Assembly (NCBI GenBank): GCA_964564435.1
Contig: CAZMAT010000007.1
Span: 58,089-122,088 of the forward strand
Length of the DNA: 64,000 nt
Direction: 5' to 3'
Source: Fermentibacter sp964564435
GTDB lineage: Bacteria > Fermentibacterota > Fermentibacteria > Fermentibacterales > Fermentibacteraceae
In this document: one piece after another, positions 24,981 to 31,673 of the stretch
How positions within the stretch are numbered: position 1 is the first letter of the stretch
How the letters are laid out: every line of letters starts with the position of its first letter
Translations under genes and position numbers: made by a program
The notes under the pieces: generated by a model
Seen by the model: the letters and a program-made list of their open reading frames with translations, nothing else
The model's database searches: none
What the model was told of the DNA's origin: nothing

Positions 24981-26820
24981 GATACTGGCGACCGACTGCG
25001 GGAGCACGACGACCAAGGCCATCCTCATAGAGAAGAGGGAGGGCGAGTACCGCCTCATCACGAGGGGCGAGGCGCCCACCACGGTCGAGGCTCCCGCCGA
25101 GGACGTCACCAAGGGCGTGCTCAACGCCGTCGGGGAGATAGAGGACCTCATGGGGAGGCAGTTCCTCACCGACGACAAGGAGGGCGTCTTCGTGGGTGAC
25201 GACCCGACAAGGGGCGTCGACATCTACATGTCCACCTCCTCGGCCGGCGGCGGGCTGCAGATGACCGTCGCCGGGGTGGTGAAGAGCATGACCGGCGAGA
25301 GCGCCCAGAGGGCCGCCCTCGGGGCCGGCGCGATCGTGATGGACGTGGTGGCATCGAACGACGGCCGCCTGTTCCACGAGAAGGTGGCCGACATCCGCCG
25401 GCTGCGCCCGGACATGATCCTGCTGTCGGGCGGCATCGACGGCGGGACGGTCGACCACGTGGTCGAGCTCGCCCAGGTCATCAGGGCGGCGGATCCCAAG
25501 CCCCGGTTCGGCGTGGGGTACAAGCTGCCGGTCATCTACGCCGGCAACAGGGACGCGGCCGACGAGGTCAGGCACGAACTCGGGGACATAGCCGCCCTGA
25601 AGGTCGTCCCCAACATCAGGCCCGTGCTGGAGAGGGAGAACCTCGGCCCGGCCCGCGACACGATCCACGAGCTCTTCATGGAGCACGTGATGGCGCAGGC
25701 GCCTGGATACGGCAAGCTGATGCAGTGGGCAGGGCACTACGTGGGGAACGACTGGGAGAACGTGCCCATCATGCCCACGCCCGGCGCCGTGGGCAAGCTG
25801 ATCGAGATGGTCGCCAAGGCCGAGGGAATCCACGTCATGGGCGTGGACATCGGCGGCGCGACGACCGACGTCTTCTCCGTGTTCGACAGCGAGGGCCAGC
25901 CGGTGTTCAACCGCACGGTCTCCGCCAACCTGGGCATGAGCTACAGCGTCTCCAACGTGCTCGCCAGCGCGGGGCTCGAGAACGTGATGCGGTGGGTGCC
26001 CTTCCGGATGGACGAGGCCGACCTCAGGAACCGCATCAGGAACAAGATGATCCGCCCCACGACCGTCCCCCAGACACTCGAGGAGCTCATCGTCGAGCAG
26101 GCGATCGCACGCGAAGCCCTCAGGCTGGCGCTCGTCCAGCACCGGGAGCTCGCGGTCGGCCTGAAGGGCGTGGCCCAGGAGCGGACGATAGGCGACGCCT
26201 TCGACCAGACACAGACCGGGGCGACGCTCGTCAACATGATGGAGCTGGATCTCCTCATAGGTTCGGGCGGCGTGCTGTCGCACGCCCCCAGGAGGAGCCA
26301 GGCCGCGCTGATGCTCATAGACTCGTTCGTCCCCGAGGGCATAACGATGCTCGCGGTCGACTCGATCTTCATGATGCCCCAGCTCGGGGTGCTCTCCGAA
26401 GTGCTTCCCAGGGCCGCCACCGAGGTGTTCGACAAGGACTGCCTCATCAGGCTCGGCTCCTGCGTGGCCCCCGCGGGCCAGGGCAGGGAGGGCCAGCAGA
26501 CCGCGGCGCTCACGATGCACATGCCGGACGGGAAGACCCGCGAGGCCGTCATCGAATTCGGGCGCATGCAGGTGATCCCGCTCGGCGTGGGCGAGAAGGC
26601 CCGCACGTCGATCCGGCCCGCCAAGGGGGTCGACCTCGGCGAGGGGGCCGGGAAGAGCATCGAAGTCGACCTCGAGGGCGGAGTGGTCGGAGTCGTGCTC
26701 GACGGCAGGGGCAGGCCGTTCGTGCTGCCCGCTAACGATTCGGAACGGGTCAAGAAGCTCCAGGAGTGGGCCATGGCTCTCACCGCCTACCCTGACAAGT
26801 TCCTTTCCCTGGGGAGGTAG
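24958..26820 (+). CDS. MutL/GlmL-type ASKHA ATPase (glutamate mutase activator family)
   Basis: 620 residues. The N-terminal phosphate-1 motif ATDCGSTTTKAILIE and a second VMGVDIGGATTDVFSVFD nucleotide-binding element define the actin/Hsp70-like MutL family, whose members are thought to reactivate adenosylcobalamin-dependent glutamate mutase. No mutS/mutE subunits are encoded in the window, so the partner is unknown. The start is TTG, overlapping the upstream gene by 23 bp. The protein is longer than classical GlmL (about 460 residues), with a C-terminal extension (about 480-620) ending in a KOW-like GVVLDGRGRPF stretch. Confidence 0.8.
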   Translation: MADKEITRILATDCGSTTTKAILIEKREGEYRLITRGEAPTTVEAPAEDVTKGVLNAVGEIEDLMGRQFLTDDKEGVFVGDDPTRGVDIYMSTSSAGGGLQMTVAGVVKSMTGESAQRAALGAGAIVMDVVASNDGRLFHEKVADIRRLRPDMILLSGGIDGGTVDHVVELAQVIRAADPKPRFGVGYKLPVIYAGNRDAADEVRHELGDIAALKVVPNIRPVLERENLGPARDTIHELFMEHVMAQAPGYGKLMQWAGHYVGNDWENVPIMPTPGAVGKLIEMVAKAEGIHVMGVDIGGATTDVFSVFDSEGQPVFNRTVSANLGMSYSVSNVLASAGLENVMRWVPFRMDEADLRNRIRNKMIRPTTVPQTLEELIVEQAIAREALRLALVQHRELAVGLKGVAQERTIGDAFDQTQTGATLVNMMELDLLIGSGGVLSHAPRRSQAALMLIDSFVPEGITMLAVDSIFMMPQLGVLSEVLPRAATEVFDKDCLIRLGSCVAPAGQGREGQQTAALTMHMPDGKTREAVIEFGRMQVIPLGVGEKARTSIRPAKGVDLGEGAGKSIEVDLEGGVVGVVLDGRGRPFVLPANDSERVKKLQEWAMALTAYPDKFLSLGR

Positions 26821-26823
26821 GAG

Positions 26824-27945
26824 ATGGCCTTCGCATACACCCCCGGACTGCGCGTCGCCGACGTGGCCGTCATCCGCAAGGAGCGCCGCCTTCCCCTGAA
26901 GGGCAGGGTCCTGGTCTCCCCGGGCGACGAGGTGGCGGCGGACACCGTGGTCGCACGCACGGAACTGCCCGGGAACGTCAAGATGGTCAACCTGGCCAAC
27001 ATCCTCGGCGTCCCGCCCGACGACATACCCGCGCTCCTCCTGAAGAAGGAGGGGGATCCCCTCGCCCTGGACGAGGTCCTCGCGCAGTCGAAGGGGATCT
27101 TCGGGCTCTTCAGGAATACCGTCAAATCCCCGATCGCCGGCACCTTCGAGAGCTTCAACAAGGTCACCGGGCAGGCCGTGCTCCGCGAGCCCCCCTCTCC
27201 CGTCACGATCGAGGCCTACGTGAAGGGCAGGATCGTGGACGTGATAGAGGACGAGGGCGTAGTGGTCGAGACGAGGGCCACCTTCGTGCAGGGCATCTTC
27301 GGCATCGGCGGGGAGACGAGGGGCGAGATCCGGAAGGCCGTCAAGAGCCCCGAGCAGGAGCTGACCGCCGACCTCATCGACAAGTCCTGCGAGGGGAAGA
27401 TCCTGATAGGCGGATCGTACGTCAGCCATGCCACCCTGAAGAAGGCCGTGGCCTCGGGCGTGAAGGGCATAGTCACCGGAGGCTTCGACGACAGGGACCT
27501 CAAGGACTTCCTCGGCTTCGACCTGGGCGTCGCCATCACCGGCCACGAGAACAAGGGCATAACCCTCATCCTCACCGAGGGCTTCGGCAGGATGCACATG
27601 GCCCGGAACACCTTCGACCTTCTCTGCAGCAGGGAGGGCATGCAGGCCAGCATCAACGGGGCCACGCAGATAAGGGCTGGCGTGATAAGGCCCGAGGTGG
27701 TCGTCCCGGTGGACGAATCGGTGCTGGGGGCCGAGAAACCCGGCGAGCAGGGAGCCATGAACATCGGCTCCCCGATAAGGGTCATCAGGGCCCCGTACTT
27801 CGGCAGGCTGGGCAAGGTCGCGGCCCTGCCGGCCGAGCTCCAGCAGCTCGAGACGGAAGCGAAGGTCAGGGTCCTGGAGGTGGAGTTCGCCGACTCGTCC
27901 AGGGCCGTGGTCCCGAGAGCGAACGTAGAACTGATAGAGGATTAG
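26824..27945 (+). CDS. Barrel-sandwich-hybrid/KOW-like protein paired with MutL
   Basis: 373 residues. The segment KSPIAGTFESFNKVTGQAVLREPP, then VTIEAYVKGRIVDVIEDEGVVVET (about 100-160), resembles biotinyl/RnfC-type sandwich hybrids. The middle (about 190-270) is a Rossmann-like region with GSYVSHATLKKAVASGVKGIVTGG. The C-terminus is KOW/NusG-like (IRVIRAPYFGRLGKVAALP). It starts 3 bp after the mutL stop, so the two surely work together. I cannot assign an activity. Confidence 0.65.
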   Translation: MAFAYTPGLRVADVAVIRKERRLPLKGRVLVSPGDEVAADTVVARTELPGNVKMVNLANILGVPPDDIPALLLKKEGDPLALDEVLAQSKGIFGLFRNTVKSPIAGTFESFNKVTGQAVLREPPSPVTIEAYVKGRIVDVIEDEGVVVETRATFVQGIFGIGGETRGEIRKAVKSPEQELTADLIDKSCEGKILIGGSYVSHATLKKAVASGVKGIVTGGFDDRDLKDFLGFDLGVAITGHENKGITLILTEGFGRMHMARNTFDLLCSREGMQASINGATQIRAGVIRPEVVVPVDESVLGAEKPGEQGAMNIGSPIRVIRAPYFGRLGKVAALPAELQQLETEAKVRVLEVEFADSSRAVVPRANVELIED

Positions 27946-27972
27946 CTTGAACCGTCCCGCACGGCGGTGAAT

Positions 27973-27998
27973 GGAAGGGGAGCTCCGGCTCCCCTTCC
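27973..27998 (+). terminator. Hairpin terminator after the MutL module
   Basis: An 11-bp perfect stem (GGAAGGGGAGC with GCTCCCCTTCC) closes a TCCG tetraloop, 28 bp past the stop at 27945. There is no T-run, so it may be partial and allow read-through into 28038. Confidence 0.6.
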
Positions 27999-28037
27999 GC
28001 GCACCTGCCCCCGGGACCGGGCCGAAGGAGGGTGCTG

Positions 28038-29264
28038 ATGAGGATCGACCGTGTCTGCACGACCCTCTTGGTGCTTGCACAGGCGGCTGGCTCCCAGCCG
28101 GTGCCCGCGGGCGGAGGGGCGCCCCCTGCCGGTTCCGCTGCGTGCGAGCCTGCGCCGGCCATGCCGGGAGGGGCAGCTGTCATCTCCTTCGAGTCGGTGG
28201 CGGCCGTGGATGCGCCGAACGACGCAGGAGGCGCCCTGGAGCTCACCTGGGCCGTCGGCGCGGACAGCCCGCCTGCCGACTCCATAAGGATCATCAGGGC
28301 CTCGGGCGGCGTCGAGACTGATGCCGGGTGGATCCTCCCGGGCACCGACCTCTTCATCGACGAGGGGCTCGATGACGGCACCGAGTACGTGTACACCCTC
28401 GAGGCCTGGTCCGGCGGGGCGCCCGCCGGCCGCAGCGAACCCGCATCCGCCACCCCCTCGGCCCAGTGGATCCACTCCGGCCGCGTCGGGATGCTCGTGA
28501 TACTCATCCTGCTCGCAGGGGTGATCTTCTGGTACATCGACAGGGGCAGGAGGGGCAGGCCCCTCTTCATACGCGAGATCGCGGGGCTCTCCGCCGTCGA
28601 CGACGCGGTGGGGCGCGCGACCGAGATGGGCCGTCCGGTCCTCTACATCCCGGGCATCATGGACATGGACGACATCCAGACCATCGCCAGCATGGTCATA
28701 CTGGGCAGGGTGGCGTCGAAGACCGCCGAGTACGGCGCGGGCCTCCTAGTGCCCAACACCCGCAGCGTCGTCATGAGCGTGGCCCAGGAGGTGGTCAAGG
28801 AGGCCTACCTGCAGGCGGGACGTCCCGACGCCTTCCGAAGGGACAACATCAACTACCTCACCGACGACCAGTTCGGCTACGCGGCAGGAGTCGACGGGAT
28901 CATGGTCAGGCAGAGGCCTGCGGCCATCTTCCTCCTCGGCACCTTCTACGCCGAGAGCCTCATCCTGGCCGAGACCGGCAAGAGCGTTGGCGCCATCCAG
29001 ATCGCCGGTACCGCCATGCCCAGCCAGCTCCCGTTCTTCATAGCGGCATGCGACTACACCCTCATCGGCGAGGAGCTCTTCGCCGCCAGCGCCTACCTGT
29101 CCCGCGAGCCCAAGCTGCTGGGCAGCCTCAAGGGCCAGGATTCCGCAAAGCTCGTGATAATGCTGATCATCGCAGCGGGGGTCGCCGCGGCCACCGCCGG
29201 GCACTGGTGGGAGCCGGGCGCGAAGATCGCCGACTTCCTCAGATTCATAACCCACGTCGAGTAG
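28038..29264 (+). CDS. DUF6754-type membrane protein (first of four-gene membrane cassette)
   Basis: 408 residues. The N-terminal signal or anchor is followed by a fibronectin-III-like ectodomain (about 50-140, ending DGTEYVYTLEAWSGG). A transmembrane helix (MLVILILLAGVIFWYID) comes next, then a soluble alpha/beta domain (RPVLYIPGIMDMDDIQTIASMVILGRV ... FLLGTFYAESLILAETG) and a second helix near the C-terminus. This matches what I know of DUF6754, a family without known function. ATG 28038 is chosen over GTG 28032 because AAGGAGG is then 6 nt away. The next gene follows after 11 bp. Confidence 0.65.
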   Translation: MRIDRVCTTLLVLAQAAGSQPVPAGGGAPPAGSAACEPAPAMPGGAAVISFESVAAVDAPNDAGGALELTWAVGADSPPADSIRIIRASGGVETDAGWILPGTDLFIDEGLDDGTEYVYTLEAWSGGAPAGRSEPASATPSAQWIHSGRVGMLVILILLAGVIFWYIDRGRRGRPLFIREIAGLSAVDDAVGRATEMGRPVLYIPGIMDMDDIQTIASMVILGRVASKTAEYGAGLLVPNTRSVVMSVAQEVVKEAYLQAGRPDAFRRDNINYLTDDQFGYAAGVDGIMVRQRPAAIFLLGTFYAESLILAETGKSVGAIQIAGTAMPSQLPFFIAACDYTLIGEELFAASAYLSREPKLLGSLKGQDSAKLVIMLIIAAGVAAATAGHWWEPGAKIADFLRFITHVE

Positions 29265-29275
29265 GGAGGGGTGAA

Positions 29276-29935
29276 GTGAGGCTGTTTCTTCCGCTGATCG
29301 TGACCTTCCTCTGCGGGATGCTGATGATCCTGCAGTTCTTCATCCCGCACAGGCCCTTCTCGACGATGGGCGAGGGCCTTTCCGACTGGTACATGATCGT
29401 GGCCTCGGCGTCGATCTTCCTCGGCGTGGTCAACCTCGTGCAGGTGCACGCCATGAAGATCGCGCAGAAGGCGAAGAACTGGCAGTACAGCCCGGTGGTC
29501 CTCGCGGGGTTCTTCGCGATGGTCGCCGCCGGGTTCGCATGGGGCGTCGAGGAGGGCAGGCCCTTCGACTACATGTTCCAGAACATGGTCGTGCCCATGG
29601 GCGCCACCATGTTCAGCCTGCTGGCCTTCTTCGTGGCATCGGCGGCCTTCCGCGCCTTCAGGTCCTCCAACTGGAGGGCCACGCTCCTCCTGCTCTCGGC
29701 CTTCATCGTGATGCTCGGCCGCGTGCCGATAGGCGACCTCATCTGGAGGCTGTTCCCGGGGGCCGCGGAGGGCGCCCATCCCAACCTGGTCTCCGAGGTC
29801 GCCGAGTGGCTGATGCAGGTGCCCAACATGGCCGGGCAGAGGGCCGTCATGATCGGCGCCGCGCTCGGAGTGGTGGCCACGTCGCTCAGGATGATCTTCG
29901 GCATCGAGCGCAGCTACCTGGGAGGCGCCGAATGA
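29276..29935 (+). CDS. Multi-pass membrane protein (cassette gene 2)
   Basis: 219 residues, about six hydrophobic helices, beginning MRLFLPLIVTFLCGMLMILQFF. A GVEEGRPFDYMFQNMVVPMGATMFSLLAFF stretch and ending IFGIERSYLGG are visible, but no catalytic motif. GTG start with GGGAGGGG upstream. Its stop overlaps the next start (ATGA at 29932). The conserved-looking charged loop between helices 3 and 4 could face the cytoplasm. Function unknown. Confidence 0.65.
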   Translation: MRLFLPLIVTFLCGMLMILQFFIPHRPFSTMGEGLSDWYMIVASASIFLGVVNLVQVHAMKIAQKAKNWQYSPVVLAGFFAMVAAGFAWGVEEGRPFDYMFQNMVVPMGATMFSLLAFFVASAAFRAFRSSNWRATLLLLSAFIVMLGRVPIGDLIWRLFPGAAEGAHPNLVSEVAEWLMQVPNMAGQRAVMIGAALGVVATSLRMIFGIERSYLGGAE

Positions 29936-30792
29936 GGAAGCTCCTGGAGAGATTCGAGAGGGTCGACAGGAGGGTGATCTACATCCTCATGGCACTTTCG
30001 GTCCTCGTGCCGCTCGTCCTCCGCCTCGACTTCCCCATCCCCGTCGGATCGGGGCCGAGCCGCGACCTCTACGACTTCGTCGACTCCCTGCCTCCCGGAT
30101 CCGTCGTGATGGTCAGCTACGACTACGACCCCTCCACGATGCCGGAGCTGCAGCCGATGGCCGTGGCTCTCGCCCAGCACCTCTTCACCAGGGGCGACAG
30201 GATCATCGCGACGGCGCTGTGGCCGCAGGGCGCGAGCCTCTGCCAGGAGGCCCTGTCGTCGGTGGGCGACAGCCTCGGCAGGACGCAGTACGTCGACTGG
30301 GTGAACCTCGGGTACACCGTGGGCGCCGGCGTGTCGGTACTCCGCATGGGCAGCTCGGTGCAGGCCGTCTACCCGCAGGACCGCGATGGGGTCCCGTACG
30401 ACTCCATCCCCATGCTGGGATGCGTCAGGAGCATAAGGGACGTCGATCTCATCATCAGCCTGTCGGCGGGCGATCCCGGGATCCACGCCTGGGTGATGAT
30501 GGCCGGCGACAGGTTCGGGGTCCCGGTGGGCGGAGGCTGCACCGCGGTGAGCGCGCCCGAGTTCTACCCTTACCTCGGCGCGGGGCAGATGGTGGGCCTC
30601 CTGGGCGGGCTGAGGGGCGCAGCCGACTACGAGACGCTAGTCAGGGAGGGAGTCGAAAGCCCGCCGCCAGGCACCGCCACCCCGGGCATGGCCGCCCAGT
30701 CCATCGCCCACCTCGTCATCATGGCCTTCATCGTCATCGGGAACATCACCTACCTCACCATCGGCAGGAGCAGGAAGGGGGCGAACCGATGA
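29932..30792 (+). CDS. Membrane-anchored alpha/beta protein (cassette gene 3)
   Basis: 286 residues. An N-terminal transmembrane helix (about 16-33) and a C-terminal one (about 257-277) bracket a soluble domain. The domain has SVVMVSYDYDPSTMPELQPMAVALAQHL at its start and VDLIISLSAGDPGIHAWVMMAG and GGGCTAVSAPEFYPYLGAGQMVGLLGGL later, a Rossmann-like alternation similar in style to the soluble part of cassette gene 1. Both ends overlap neighbours by 4 bp. No known family is recognised. Confidence 0.65.
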   Translation: MRKLLERFERVDRRVIYILMALSVLVPLVLRLDFPIPVGSGPSRDLYDFVDSLPPGSVVMVSYDYDPSTMPELQPMAVALAQHLFTRGDRIIATALWPQGASLCQEALSSVGDSLGRTQYVDWVNLGYTVGAGVSVLRMGSSVQAVYPQDRDGVPYDSIPMLGCVRSIRDVDLIISLSAGDPGIHAWVMMAGDRFGVPVGGGCTAVSAPEFYPYLGAGQMVGLLGGLRGAADYETLVREGVESPPPGTATPGMAAQSIAHLVIMAFIVIGNITYLTIGRSRKGANR

Positions 30793-31445
30793 ACTGGGAG
30801 ATCACCGGGATCTGGCTGGGCGCGATCCTCACGCTCATGCTCTACAGCTTCCTCTACAGGGACAACCCGTTCTACAAGTTCGCAGAACACCTCTTCGTCG
30901 GGATGAGCGCGGGCTACTGGCTGATCTACACGATCTACAACGTCCTTATCCCCAACTTCTGGAACGAGCTCACGGGCGCGAGCGACGGCTCGCCGGACCT
31001 GTTCATGATAGTGCCGGGATTCTTCGGCCTATTCATGCTGGCCAGGTTGATCCCGAAGATCGCGGGCCTGTCGAGGCTCGCCCTGGCCATGATCGTCGGG
31101 ACGGGCGCCGGTCTCGGCCTGGTGAGCACCCTCCAGACCAACTGCCTGAGCCAGGTCGAGGGCACGGTCGTATCCCTCTCTGGCGTCGGCACGGCCGGCT
31201 TCCTCGACAACCTCATACTGGTGGCCGGCGTGATCTGCGGGCTGGTCTACTTCTTCTTCTCCAAGGCGCACAGAGGGGTCACGGGCGGGGCTGCCAACAT
31301 CGGCGTCACCATCCTGATGGTGGCCTTCGGCGCGAGCTTCGGATACACGGTGATGGCCAGGATCAGCCTGCTCATCGGGCAGGCCCAGTTCCTGCTCTTC
31401 GACTGGCTCCCGACCATCCCGGCGATGTTCGGCGCAGGGAGCTGA
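30789..31445 (+). CDS. Multi-pass membrane protein (cassette gene 4)
   Basis: 218 residues with about six hydrophobic helices. DNPFYKFAEHLFVGMSAGYWL in the N-terminal part and RLIPKIAGLSRLALAMIVGTG in the middle are distinctive. The start ATG overlaps the stop of cassette gene 3. It ends 18 bp before the -35 of the TonB-receptor promoter. Together the cassette gives two polytopic proteins plus two anchored soluble-domain proteins, looking like subunits of one membrane complex. Confidence 0.65.
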   Translation: MNWEITGIWLGAILTLMLYSFLYRDNPFYKFAEHLFVGMSAGYWLIYTIYNVLIPNFWNELTGASDGSPDLFMIVPGFFGLFMLARLIPKIAGLSRLALAMIVGTGAGLGLVSTLQTNCLSQVEGTVVSLSGVGTAGFLDNLILVAGVICGLVYFFFSKAHRGVTGGAANIGVTILMVAFGASFGYTVMARISLLIGQAQFLLFDWLPTIPAMFGAGS

Positions 31446-31463
31446 GAGTGCCGGCGGGAATGC

Positions 31464-31492
31464 TTGACACGCATCGGGACCACGGGTATTCT
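31464..31492 (+). promoter_or_regulatory. Strong sigma-70-type promoter of the TonB-receptor operon
   Basis: Consensus TTGACA (31464-31469), a 17-bp spacer and TATTCT (31487-31492). It drives the plus-strand envelope block beginning at 31674. Confidence 0.8.
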
Positions 31493-31673
31493 CGCATCCA
31501 GAGAGGAAAATACAGGCGGAGTCCGTCCTCCGGGCGGGGCCGTTAATGGTTGCTCGGCAAAGGTGTACGGTTGTGGTTCCGACGGTCCGTCTCAGGGGGT
31601 GAAGGGAGCGTCGGATGCGGAAATCGAAGGCAGTAAGGGTAACGTCTCCCATCAGAGGAAAGGAGCGTACAAG
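31493..31673 (+). other. Long 5' untranslated leader of the TonB receptor
   Basis: About 175 nt lie between the predicted transcription start (about 31499) and the GTG start. They hold short potential hairpins (GTTGC/GCAA around 31552-31563, GACGG/CCGTC around 31578-31592) and an AAAGGAG ribosome-binding site at 31659-31665. The frame is open upstream but lacks a signal sequence there. I see no cobalamin-riboswitch box and no other class I know. Confidence 0.4.

Noticed and set aside
24784..28080. Very long open frame on the minus strand opposite the MutL module
   Set aside because: Antisense to three well-supported genes. Its composition (His/Asp/Val/Gly-rich, no motifs) is that of a shadow frame in GC-rich DNA.
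31493..31673. Cobalamin riboswitch in the TonB-receptor leader
   Set aside because: TonB receptors are often B12-controlled, but the B12 box and other conserved cobalamin aptamer segments are not present.
31464..31673. Upstream extension of the TonB receptor to the in-frame start at 31464
   Set aside because: That codon lies inside the -35 box, and the extension would bury the signal peptide about 70 residues into the protein.
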